From contig SLDF01000362.1 in assembly GCA_007125435.1 (NCBI GenBank), forward strand, positions 1 through 7,239: 7,239 nucleotides of DNA, read 5' to 3'. Position numbers and translations under genes: made by a program. Under the pieces are notes generated by a model. It was not told where the DNA came from, ran no database searches, and saw only the letters and a list, made by a program, of their open reading frames with translations. This DNA is from Saprospiraceae bacterium (GTDB taxonomy: Bacteria > Bacteroidota > Bacteroidia > Chitinophagales > Saprospiraceae). This document shows, piece by piece, positions 1 to 6,920 of this stretch; within the stretch, counting starts at the first letter, position 1, and the number at the start of each line of letters is the position of its first letter.

Positions 1-23
1 AAGCTACCAGCCTTCTTCAAGCC

Positions 24-133
24 TAAACAGCGAAGAGCACGGAGTGCTTGTAGCATAAACAGCAAACGGAGGCGATAGCCGATCATTTGCCTAAACAGCG
101 AAGTGAGGCGAATGCCGAACGCAGACGTAAACA
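24..133. repeat. Degenerate tandem array of hairpin-bearing units
   Basis: The word TAAACA begins at 24, 56, 92 and 128, giving spacings of 32, 36 and 36 bases. The first three copies read TAAACAGC, and units 1 and 3 continue GAAG. Each full unit then carries its own small hairpin of different sequence: AGCAC/GTGCT (36-48), GGC-GATA-GCC (71-80) and GGC-GAAT-GCC (107-116). The fourth unit is only a start. The shared word is short and the rest is degenerate, so this is not a CRISPR array. A single similar unit recurs at 4572-4587 on the other strand. No function is known to me; an intergenic repeat family is the modest reading. Confidence 0.55.
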
Positions 134-153
134 TAATATATCTAACCACAAGC

Positions 154-188
154 TTGCAGCTTGAAACTTGAAACTTGAAACTTGCAGC
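154..188. repeat. Five tandem heptamers (TTGCAGC, three TTGAAAC, TTGCAGC)
   Basis: Five consecutive 7-base units run without a gap. The outer two are TTGCAGC and the inner three are TTGAAAC, so the block is symmetrical in unit order. It lies between the hairpin-unit array and the two-hairpin element, outside any coding region. A perfect short tandem repeat like this could vary in copy number by replication slippage, but being about 330 bp upstream of miaB nothing shows that it affects expression. Confidence 0.85.
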
Positions 189-203
189 TATATACTATAT
201 TAT

Positions 204-395
204 GCGTGAGGGATAGCAGCGATATGAGTGGCTGACGAATGGCAAGCAGGAACAGCTGAGCTGGGGCGACCAGCGGAAGCCACAGAGCAGCTAGTGACTG
301 CCCATGAGACAGTCAGGAATACAAGCGGATAGCCCGACCCCTTGCTTCCTCACTCACCTTGGCAAAGGGGAGGGAGGAAGTAAGGGGGCACGCCC
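204..395 (-). repeat. Two-hairpin interspersed element, left copy
   Basis: Read on the minus strand, the element starts with GGGCGTGCCCC (395-385). It then has a long hairpin, a middle block containing GGGCTATCCGCT and ending GTATTC (338-317), a structured region, and an end block with CTCATATCGCT (228-218) followed by ATCCCTCACGC (214-204). The structured region contains TGACTG/CAGTCA (295-300/310-315), GCTGG/CCAGC (260-264/270-274) and GTGGCT/AGCCAC (228-233/278-283). A second copy lies at 6663-6933. The 11-base start block is identical, the middle block matches at 20 of 22 bases, and the terminal 11-mer is identical; the hairpins are unrelated. The GGGCG end points at the miaB promoter 73 bases away. 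From memory, related GGGCGT...CGGGCT...CCGCT intergenic repeats occur in many Bacteroidota genomes; I could not check this. Confidence 0.75.
338..387. repeat. 23-bp imperfect stem-loop inside the left element
   Basis: Bases 338-360 pair with 365-387 around the loop GGCA (361-364). I count 20 Watson-Crick pairs, one G-T pair (344/381) and two A/G mismatches (352/373 and 356/369). This is the first variable hairpin of the left element. The same site in the right copy holds only a TTCG mini-loop, so this arm has expanded or been replaced while the flanking blocks stayed fixed. It could block transcription arriving from the left, but no T-tract follows it on either strand. Confidence 0.85.
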
Positions 396-467
396 AACCC
401 CAAATAAAAACTATTACTGTAGGCTGGAAACAAAACCTGTCAAAATGGCATATTCCGTGAATTGTTT

Positions 468-475
468 TATCTTTG
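468..475 (+). promoter_or_regulatory. Putative miaB promoter, -7 box TATCTTTG
   Basis: TATCTTTG fits the Bacteroidota -7 consensus TAnnTTTG exactly. It lies 47 bases before the ATG at 523, which would give a leader of about 40 bases. No convincing TTG/TTTG -33 element is seen about 20 bases upstream, so the call rests on one box. It supports a miaB start at 523, since a start at 304 or 445 would lie upstream of this promoter. Confidence 0.5.
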
Positions 476-522
476 CACTTCAATTTGAAAATGGGGGAGA
501 GACCATAAAAATAGTAAGACAT

Positions 523-1953
523 ATGTACGACGATAATCCGACATTATCATTGGTGAATAAGACCATAGATGAAAAGAGGCAGGGGGAAGTGTTTATGCAA
601 GAGGCGGGGCAGAAGGCTGGGGGTAAGCTGTTTTATATTGAGAGCTATGGTTGTCAAATGAATTTTTCTGACAGTGAAATCGTGGCATCTATACTGAGTG
701 AAAATGGTTTTCTGGCGACGCGCAATATGGAAGCGGCTGATTTGATACTGATCAATACGTGCTCTATACGAGAGAAGGCTGAGGATACGGTGAGGAAGCG
801 GCTCCGTATATTTAATAAGATGAAGAAAGATAAACCTGGTGTGCTGGTCGGTGTGCTAGGCTGTATGGCGGAGCGCCTGAAGAAAAAGTTTCTAGAGCAG
901 GAACAAATAGTCGATCTTGTGATAGGGCCGGATGCCTATCGGTCTCTGCCTGATCTCGTAGCTGAAGCTGAGGGTGGGGAACGCGGCGTGAATGTCCTCC
1001 TATCCAGAGAGGAGACGTATGCTGATATCAGTCCGGTGAGACTTGGTAGTAATGGGGTGACGGCATTCATATCGATCATGAGAGGGTGTGATAATATGTG
1101 TTCGTTTTGTGTGGTGCCTTTTACCAGGGGGAGGGAGCGTAGTCGCGACCCTTACAGTATAGTCGCTGAGGCTCAAGATCTCTATGATAATGGCTATAGA
1201 GAGGTGACGCTGCTGGGACAAAATGTAGATTCCTACAAATGGGATAATCCGGAGACGGGTGATGTGGTTAACTTTGCTCATCTGCTGGAAATGGTGGCTA
1301 AGGTCAATCCTGATCTCAGGGTGAGATTTAGTACATCACATCCTAAGGATATTACGGATGAGGTACTTCATACGATGAAGGCATATGAAAACATTTGTAA
1401 ATATATCCACCTACCTGTGCAAAGTGGTAACACCAGGGTGCTGGAACTGATGAATAGGACATATACGCGTGAATGGTACATGGAGCGAATCGATGCTATC
1501 AATAGGATCATGCCTGACTGCGCGGTGTCTTCTGACATCATAGCCGGCTTCTGCAGTGAGACTGAGGAAGAGCATGAGGAGACACTGAGCATCATGGAAT
1601 ATTCTAATTATACTATGTCGTATATGTTTATCTACTCAGAACGACCGGGAACATTAGCTGCCAGAAAATACGAAGACGATGTCCCTGAAGAGGTGAAAAA
1701 ACGACGATTGTCAGAAATCATCAGACTGCAAAATCAAATTTCCTACAAGCACAATCAGGACGATATCGGTAAGACTTTCAAAGTACTCATCGAGGGAGAC
1801 TCTAAGAAGAGTGATCAGGACTTCTGCGGGAGAAATACCCAGAATAAAATGATCGTATTCCCTAAGCAAGCCGGGCTTAAACCGGGAGATTACACACATG
1901 TGCGAGTGAATAGTGCAACATCGGCAACCTTAATCGGTGAAATAGTGGGCTAA
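523..1953 (+). CDS. miaB: tRNA-2-methylthio-N6-dimethylallyladenosine synthase MiaB
   Basis: MiaB is a cytoplasmic radical-SAM enzyme with two iron-sulfur clusters. It adds a methylthio group to i6A at position 37 of tRNAs reading UNN codons, making ms2i6A. The 476-residue product has all family parts: an N-terminal UPF0004 domain with cluster cysteines C44 (YGCQMN), C80 (NTCSIRE) and C114 (LGCMAE), the radical-SAM CxxxCxxC at C189/C193/C196 (RGCDNMCSFC), the following FTRGRERSR segment, and a C-terminal TRAM domain over about the last 65 residues. The frame is open upstream to 304, but that part encodes the two-hairpin repeat and is not protein-like. I chose 523 because a -7 box lies just before it and because DEKRQGE at residues 17-23 resembles a leader I recall from Chitinophagia/Saprospiria MiaB. 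ATG 595, after AGGGGG, is a weaker alternative. First gene of the operon. Confidence 0.97.
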   Translation: MYDDNPTLSLVNKTIDEKRQGEVFMQEAGQKAGGKLFYIESYGCQMNFSDSEIVASILSENGFLATRNMEAADLILINTCSIREKAEDTVRKRLRIFNKMKKDKPGVLVGVLGCMAERLKKKFLEQEQIVDLVIGPDAYRSLPDLVAEAEGGERGVNVLLSREETYADISPVRLGSNGVTAFISIMRGCDNMCSFCVVPFTRGRERSRDPYSIVAEAQDLYDNGYREVTLLGQNVDSYKWDNPETGDVVNFAHLLEMVAKVNPDLRVRFSTSHPKDITDEVLHTMKAYENICKYIHLPVQSGNTRVLELMNRTYTREWYMERIDAINRIMPDCAVSSDIIAGFCSETEEEHEETLSIMEYSNYTMSYMFIYSERPGTLAARKYEDDVPEEVKKRRLSEIIRLQNQISYKHNQDDIGKTFKVLIEGDSKKSDQDFCGRNTQNKMIVFPKQAGLKPGDYTHVRVNSATSATLIGEIVG

Positions 1954-1983
1954 ACCTGCAATAGACATACGACAATATACAAC

Positions 1984-3294
1984 ATGGAGCATACACTACA
2001 GGGCATAAAACAAAGGTTTGGCATCATCGGTCGATCGCAATCACTGGATAATGCTCTGAAGACAGCTATGCGCGTGGCTTCTACTGATCTGACCATATTA
2101 ATCACTGGTGAAAGTGGAGTAGGGAAGGAGGTGATATCGAAGATCGTCCATAGCATCTCACCAAGAAAACACAATGACTTCATCGCTATAAACTGTGGTG
2201 CCATACCAGAAGGCACGATCAATTCTGAATTATTTGGACATGAGAAGGGGTCATTCACCGGTGCCACTGTTGAACGTAAAGGGTATTTTGAGACAGTGGA
2301 TGGTGGAACCATCTTTTTGGATGAAATCGGTGAAATGCCTTTGGATACACAGGCTTTTCTGCTGCGTATATTGGAGACGGGTGAGTTTCTCAGAGTGGGG
2401 TCGTCTAAAGTGCAGTACACCAATGTGCGCGTGATAGCAGCGACCAATGTCAATCTGGAAGAAAATGTGAAGCAAGGTAAATTCAGAGAGGATCTTTATT
2501 ATAGATTGAGCACGGTGCCTATCCGAGTGCCGGCTCTCCGAGAAAGGAAGGAGGATATCTATATGCTGTTCAGAAAGTTTGTAGTGGACTTTGCTGAGCG
2601 CTACAGTACGCCGCCAATACAGCTCACAGAGCAGGCCAGACAAATGCTGGAGCAATACAACTGGCCCGGGAATATCCGCGAGCTTAAAAATGCTGCAGAG
2701 CAACTATCAGTTTTGTCAGAAAACAGATTGATGGATGTAGATGACTTGCTGCATTACCTGCCGTCTATGGGGCAGCGACATCTACCGGCTATACCGAGAA
2801 GGGGTCGTGATGAAGATGGAAGTACCGGGTTTCAGGAGAGAGAGATTCTATATAAGCTTTTGTTCGAGATGAAGTCTGACCTCAATGAGCTTAAGTCACT
2901 GGTATTCGAATTGATCAAAACCAATGATCTTCATGTAGCCGATAGAAGCTCTGTTGCCAGATTGCTGTCAGCAGGTGACCACAGTGACCAAAGCAGCTAT
3001 AGAGATACCGAGGTGAAAAGTAGTGAAGACAACTACTATGCGCATGGTGAAAGATATGACGAAATGACCGGCTATAAAGATGATAGGCCTATCATAGTCG
3101 ATGGAGATCTGGTACAGAAATATGAAAAATCTGAGATTGTAGATGAAAATCTGTCGTTGGAAGATATGGAGATAGAGATGATCAATAAGGCCTTGAAAAA
3201 GTATAAAGGGAAAAGAAAAGAGGCTGCCGCTGAACTAGGAATTTCTGAACGTACGTTATACAGAAAACTGAAGCAATATGATATTGAGGGGTAA
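1984..3294 (+). CDS. Sigma-54-dependent transcriptional activator without receiver domain
   Basis: An AAA+ bacterial enhancer-binding protein of 436 residues that would use ATP to open sigma-54 RNA polymerase promoters. Only about 20 residues precede the AAA+ domain, so there is no response-regulator, GAF or PAS sensor. Visible motifs are Walker A GESGVGKE (42-49), the sigma-54 contact loop GSFTGA (89-94, serine replacing the usual alanine of GAFTGA), Walker B GGTIFLDE (107-114), a sensor I region around VRVIAATN (148-155), arginine-finger candidates R168 and R174, and sensor II WPGNIRELKN (227-236). An acidic, tyrosine-rich linker (about 260-395) leads to a Fis-type helix-turn-helix in the last 40 residues (EAAAELGISERTLYRKLKQY). 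It begins 30 bp after miaB and overlaps lptE by 17 bp, so it is probably co-transcribed. Regulation must come from its expression level, the linker or a partner protein. No gene symbol is safe. Confidence 0.95.
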   Translation: MEHTLQGIKQRFGIIGRSQSLDNALKTAMRVASTDLTILITGESGVGKEVISKIVHSISPRKHNDFIAINCGAIPEGTINSELFGHEKGSFTGATVERKGYFETVDGGTIFLDEIGEMPLDTQAFLLRILETGEFLRVGSSKVQYTNVRVIAATNVNLEENVKQGKFREDLYYRLSTVPIRVPALRERKEDIYMLFRKFVVDFAERYSTPPIQLTEQARQMLEQYNWPGNIRELKNAAEQLSVLSENRLMDVDDLLHYLPSMGQRHLPAIPRRGRDEDGSTGFQEREILYKLLFEMKSDLNELKSLVFELIKTNDLHVADRSSVARLLSAGDHSDQSSYRDTEVKSSEDNYYAHGERYDEMTGYKDDRPIIVDGDLVQKYEKSEIVDENLSLEDMEIEMINKALKKYKGKRKEAAAELGISERTLYRKLKQYDIEG

Positions 3295-3793
3295 TAGGTT
3301 TGTCATCGTTGTCCTTTTGACTATGGTGTTGGGTGGTGTGATTTCAGGCTGTTATTCATTTAAGGGTATCAGTATTCCGCCTGATGTGAAGTCTTATTAT
3401 GTGCCGGTATTCGAAGTGAGAGCGCCCAATGCTCCGCCTACAGTAGGACAAGACTTTTCGGAATTGCTTAAGGATAAAGTAAGGAATGAAGCCAGACTAC
3501 TCTGGGACGAGGTAGATCCTGATATAGAATTCACAGGAAATATTGCATCATTTAATGTCAAACCAGTAGCGCCTCAGCCGGGTGAGACTGTGGCATTGAA
3601 CCGTCTGGAAGTGGCTGTAGCCGTTAATTTTGTCAATAATAGAGACGAGGAAAAGAACTGGTCCAATCGTTTTTCTTTCTTCAGCGACTTTGGCACGGAT
3701 CAAAACCTATTGGATATTCAAGATGGCTTGCTGATTGATATCTTCGAGCAAATTCAGGAAGATATTTTTAATAAGGCCTTTACGGATTGGTAG
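3278..3793 (+). CDS. lptE: LPS-assembly outer-membrane lipoprotein LptE (Bacteroidota type)
   Basis: LptE sits in the outer membrane inside the LptD barrel and helps insert lipopolysaccharide at the cell surface. The 171-residue product starts with a short basic segment (RGNR), a hydrophobic stretch (residues 8-22) and a lipobox ISGC with the acylation cysteine at C25. After it come YSFKGISIPPDVKSYYVPVF, matching the start of Bacteroidota LptE, and DFSELLKDKVRNEARL. Length and the C-terminal DxxxxIFEQIQEDIFNKAF helix fit the family. ATG 3278 lies inside the end of the sigma-54 activator gene (17-bp overlap) and gives a normal-length signal peptide; the next in-frame ATG (3323) would cut it down to ten residues before the cysteine. 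Sequence conservation in this family is weak, so the call leans partly on the neighbouring genes. I see no strong terminator in the 113 bases after its stop. Confidence 0.88.
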   Translation: MILRGNRFVIVVLLTMVLGGVISGCYSFKGISIPPDVKSYYVPVFEVRAPNAPPTVGQDFSELLKDKVRNEARLLWDEVDPDIEFTGNIASFNVKPVAPQPGETVALNRLEVAVAVNFVNNRDEEKNWSNRFSFFSDFGTDQNLLDIQDGLLIDIFEQIQEDIFNKAFTDW

Positions 3794-3906
3794 TTTTTTC
3801 AATAAAGTGTTATATGATATTATGGGGCAGAGAAGTTTTGTATAGTAAGTTATGGGAATCAGATTTTAGGTTTTATTTGGTTAAAAACTTTTATGTAATT
3901 CATTAA

Positions 3907-4500
3907 CTAATCGCCCAACGCGTTGATTTGATCAATACTCAATCCGGTAATGCTGGATACAGTCTCAATACTAATTCCAGCTTTTAGCATCATGACAGAT
4001 GTTTGCTCTATTCCTTCTCGCTTGCCTTTTTCAATACCTTTCTCGATACCCAACATATACTGCGTATCCATAGCATTCTTAAGATCTCGATGCTTTTTCA
4101 GACTTTCCTCGTAAGCTTTTCTGTCTGTTTTTTCCAGTTTTAACAATTCTGCTATGCTCATGACTTTTTTAAATATTTTGTGTTGAAGCTCTTCCGGGAG
4201 ACGCTTCAAGAATTCAAGCCTTTTGAGTAAATACATCCATTTGTCAAATTTAGTTTCCAACTCATATGCATTTTTGTTGAACTTTGGCCTTTCCAGCTAT
4301 ATAAAACTCCACTTATTATTAAATACCTTTCCTGTTTCTACTTCAAGCCGTTTCACTTTGTGGAAATACTTACTTGTCTCAATCTTCGGATCTCTCAAAA
4401 CAAAGTCCAATATTGATATGCAATAAACTGGACACAGACTAAAGTCCTAATCTCCCTGAATCGCTTGTTCTTGAATAGCGAATGTAGTATAATACAAAGA
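3907..4500 (-). pseudogene. Remnant of Rpn-family (PD-(D/E)XK) nuclease/transposase-like gene
   Basis: The intact 3' part (4260 to 3907) encodes ETKFDKWMYLLKRLEFLKRL, a charged helical region, the repeats GIEKGIEKGKREG and a closing ISIETVSSITGLSIDQI, typical of the C-terminus of Rpn recombination-promoting nuclease/putative transposase proteins. Reading upstream in the same frame, homology continues: LERPKFNKNAYELETKFD, then VLRDPKIETSKYFHKVKRLE, and SLYYTTFAIQEQAIQGD starting near 4500. Two TAG codons interrupt it. One is at 4299-4297, where I recall the family having tyrosine (IYLEMPKF); the other is at 4449-4447, where it has tryptophan (GDWDF). No frameshift is needed. The N-terminal half of the nuclease core, normally about 100 more residues, is not recognisable upstream, so the gene is both truncated and stopped. 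The first codon of the intact part is TTG within the homologous frame, not a true start. It sits between convergent lptE and yidC. Confidence 0.85.
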
Positions 4501-4665
4501 GCCGTAGCCACTACAAACACAAATTTCAGGAGGACATTAAATTAACCGACTGCCTAGCTTTCATACCTTCCTGATTGGCTATCGCCTTATGACAGCTCCA
4601 AAGTAGCAAGTCCAAACGAGATGGATGCAGAACTATTTACCTTTATAAAGTACTTGTCTTGATTT
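4501..4665. other. Spacer between Rpn remnant and yidC, no gene seen
   Basis: All three frames I followed on each strand are broken or lack recognisable homology, including the place where the missing N-terminus of the Rpn gene would lie. A GGC-TATC-GCC hairpin unit at 4572-4587 matches 15 of 16 bases of the unit at 70-85 in opposite orientation. CTTTATAAAG (4641-4650) is a perfect palindrome just after the yidC stop but has no loop or T-tract, so I do not call it a terminator. Confidence 0.5.
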
Positions 4666-6573
4666 TTACTTCTTCTTCTTTTTCTCTTCTGAGAGGCGTT
4701 GTTGTTCTTTCATAGCTTTCTCAAGGCGTGCGCCAAAGCCGGATTTCTTTTTTGGCTTTTTGCGGTATTCGTCCATTTTACGTCTTATCTTCTCATGGTC
4801 TATGAGATAGTTCTTGGTGATTAGTATAAAGCTGACATTCAGCACGTTAGAGAAGAATAGATAACAGGCAAGACCAGCGGCAAAGCTATTAAAGAAGACA
4901 ATGAAAAACAATGGCATGATATACTGCATATACTTCATGGCAGGGTTCATGTTGCCCGTCATGTCCATCATCTTGGTGTTGTAATAGGTGTAAGCCACCG
5001 TAGTCACTGCCCACAATAGTGTGAATAAACTGATGTGTTCACCATAAAAAGGGATGTTGAACGGCAACCAAACGAAAGCATCGTATGAAGATAAGTCATT
5101 TGCCCACAAAAAGCCTTCCTGCCTAAATTCTATCGAAGCCGGGAAAAAACGATAAAGCGCAAACCAAATCGGCATCTGCAATAGCATGGGCAAACAGCCA
5201 CCAAGCGGATTGGCGCCAAACTCCCTGTAAAGCTTCATCGTCTCTACTTGCTGCTGTTGTTGATCGTCCTTGAATTTTTTCTTGACTTCTTCTATCTCTG
5301 GTTTTAGTGCAGACATTTTAGATTGTGAATGCAGCATTTTATAAGTCAGCGGATAGAGTACCAATTTGACAATCAATGTCAGCATGAAAATAACCAGACC
5401 TGCACTCACTATCCAATTGGATAAAAAGTTGAACATAGGACGAATGATCCATCTGTTGATACTGCCAAAAATGCTCGATCCGAAAGGGATAATATCCTCT
5501 AGGTAGACGCCATACCCTCTTAGTCTCTTAAACTCATTCGGACCAATATAAAAATCCATATCAAATCTCGGCGAATCGCCTTGAAAAGGAACAGCTACAG
5601 ATGTGCGCAGGTACTTTAGATTGTCGTGACCATCATCCAGCATTCTGGTCTCAAACTCACCAGGACCAAATCCATTCTTAGCCACAAGTGAACTGTTAAA
5701 AAACTGATTGGCATGAGAAAACCACTGTATGTTTTTGCCCTTAGCGGATTCCAAATCGTCACTTCTACATGAGCAATAGTCAGGATTGGCATCAGCAGGT
5801 CTGAAGTAGACCGTCGAGTATGTCCGCTCAAAGTCCGTATTCACCTCTATTTTATTCAGATAGTTTTCCCAATTGAGCTGTATGCTTTCTCTATCTCTAG
5901 GAATAGTACCAGCCAGCTTATTACCTTCCAGATTGTATTCGATATTGTATGTACCCGGAGCTATGGTGTACTTTTGTACTAGTGAACCACCATCATCGGT
6001 TTTGGCCGTGAATACAATGGAATTGTCCATGACTTTTGCATCAAAGTACAGGTCTTCAGTCTTTACGATTTGGTCTACACTTCCAGATACAGGTAGCGTA
6101 TAGTAAAACCGGTTTTTCTTATCATTGTGAAACTTCAGTGGTATCTTGTACTCTGATTTATCTTCATTTCGGATAACTTGCTGATATTCCTTTAGCTCCA
6201 CTTCAGATATGACACCCCCTTTGTTCGTAAAGGTTACTTTGAATAGATCATTTTCCAAAATATAGGTCTCCTCCGATCCCGTAGCAGCTGGCGCAAACTG
6301 ACCAAACCTACGCTTGACAAGGAGCATCTCAAGACTGTCCTCGTCGATTTGATTATCATTGTCGTTTTGATCTACGATACTAGCTTGATCTTCAGTATTT
6401 GCAGTGACATCGAGCGTTTCTTCGTCGGCACCATTTCGAATCTCGCTAGATTGTGCCGTCGTATCGATTCCCTCAGGCGAATCCATGTCTTCCACGGGCT
6501 TATTGTTCATCTGTGCCCAGACAAAAAACAACATAAATATTAAGACAAGACCTATAACTGTATTGCGATCCAT
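4666..6573 (-). CDS. yidC: Membrane protein insertase YidC
   Basis: YidC inserts and folds inner-membrane proteins, alone or with SecYEG. The 635-residue product has an N-terminal membrane anchor (residues 5-21), a linker rich in Asp/Glu/Gln/Asn (25-82), a large periplasmic beta domain (about 100-345) and the conserved YidC/Oxa1 core. The core runs from transmembrane segment 386-408 through a cytoplasmic hairpin (KPEIEEVKKKFKDD, then a run of five Q), NPLGGCLPMLLQMPIWFALY (455-474), a segment near 512-530 and the last hydrophobic pair (552-586). K403 in LIVKLVLYPLT occupies the position of the functional arginine in the hydrophilic groove of E. coli YidC (R366). The tail is very lysine-rich, fitting ribosome contact. 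A CxC pair (C267, C269) in the periplasmic domain is unusual. Start ATG 6573 gives a normal anchor and lies just after a -7 box. Transcribed toward the miaB-lptE operon. Confidence 0.98.
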   Translation of the reverse strand: MDRNTVIGLVLIFMLFFVWAQMNNKPVEDMDSPEGIDTTAQSSEIRNGADEETLDVTANTEDQASIVDQNDNDNQIDEDSLEMLLVKRRFGQFAPAATGSEETYILENDLFKVTFTNKGGVISEVELKEYQQVIRNEDKSEYKIPLKFHNDKKNRFYYTLPVSGSVDQIVKTEDLYFDAKVMDNSIVFTAKTDDGGSLVQKYTIAPGTYNIEYNLEGNKLAGTIPRDRESIQLNWENYLNKIEVNTDFERTYSTVYFRPADANPDYCSCRSDDLESAKGKNIQWFSHANQFFNSSLVAKNGFGPGEFETRMLDDGHDNLKYLRTSVAVPFQGDSPRFDMDFYIGPNEFKRLRGYGVYLEDIIPFGSSIFGSINRWIIRPMFNFLSNWIVSAGLVIFMLTLIVKLVLYPLTYKMLHSQSKMSALKPEIEEVKKKFKDDQQQQQVETMKLYREFGANPLGGCLPMLLQMPIWFALYRFFPASIEFRQEGFLWANDLSSYDAFVWLPFNIPFYGEHISLFTLLWAVTTVAYTYYNTKMMDMTGNMNPAMKYMQYIMPLFFIVFFNSFAAGLACYLFFSNVLNVSFILITKNYLIDHEKIRRKMDEYRKKPKKKSGFGARLEKAMKEQQRLSEEKKKKK

Positions 6574-6598
6574 GTTTTCTCTTTTTTATAAAGCGGTG

Positions 6599-6606
6599 CA
6601 AAGGTA
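6599..6606 (-). promoter_or_regulatory. Putative yidC promoter, -7 box TACCTTTG
   Basis: On the minus strand TACCTTTG matches the Bacteroidota -7 consensus TAnnTTTG. It ends 25 bases before the yidC ATG, predicting a leader of about 20 bases. As with miaB, no clear TTG -33 element lies at the expected distance. The GGGCG end of the right two-hairpin element starts 57 bases further upstream. Confidence 0.5.
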
Positions 6607-6703
6607 ACTATTATGCGTTGATATCCTTTGCTATTCGGTTAGTTTTATTGTTTGATTGCTTTGGGCGTGCCCCTTCGGATCGGGCTATCCGCTCGTATTC
6701 ACA

Positions 6704-6920
6704 GGTCTGCCATAGGGTGTCGCTGCTGGTGTGAGTGGCTTTTACTTTTAGTGACTGTGTAAGAGATTATTTTTAGGTAAGAGTTTAATTATAATTTAGC
6801 TCGACGCTGAGCCAGAGGCGGCTCAGTTCCCTCACTATTTGCTTGACATTAAGTCAACCAAATTGCTTCGCACCATTCAGTCAAGCCATCACACCAGTGC
6901 TCCACCATCTATGCCAGACC
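6704..6920. repeat. Imperfect long inverted repeat forming the variable arm of the right element
   Basis: Arm 6704-6741 starts GGTCTGCCATAG and ends CTGGTGTGAGTGGCTT. Its partner, read in reverse complement from 6920 to 6883, starts GGTCTGGCATAG and ends CTGGTGTGATGGCTT. The outer 12 bases match at 11, and the inner part matches with one single-base gap; about ten bases between are unmatched. The enclosed 141 bases contain two more hairpins: CTGAGCC/GGCTCAG (6807-6813/6820-6826) and TTGAC/GTCAA (6843-6847/6853-6857). No ORF lies inside. Confidence 0.7.
6807..6826. repeat. 7-bp perfect hairpin, loop AGAGGC
   Basis: CTGAGCC (6807-6813) pairs with GGCTCAG (6820-6826). It stands near the apex of the larger inverted repeat. 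No run of T follows on either strand, so it is not called a terminator. Confidence 0.75.

Noticed and set aside
24..133. CRISPR array
   Set aside because: The shared word is only about 8-12 bases, the spacing varies, each unit has its own hairpin, and no cas gene is in the window.
313..522. Minus-strand reading frame opposite the miaB leader
   Set aside because: It is the antisense of the repeat element and promoter region and has no protein-like features.
2251..2703. 150-codon minus-strand frame, and a similar one at 1950-2453
   Set aside because: Both are antisense to the strongly conserved AAA+ domain of the sigma-54 activator, which fully explains the sequence.
4297..4449. Recoded TAG (amber) codons in the Rpn gene
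   Set aside because: lptE ends at TAG and the Rpn frame itself ends at TAG, and the gene also lacks its N-terminus, so simple decay explains the stops better.
4904..4922. Sigma-54 promoter-like TGGCATG...CTGCA
   Set aside because: The spacing between the GG and GC elements is one base too long and it lies inside the yidC coding region.
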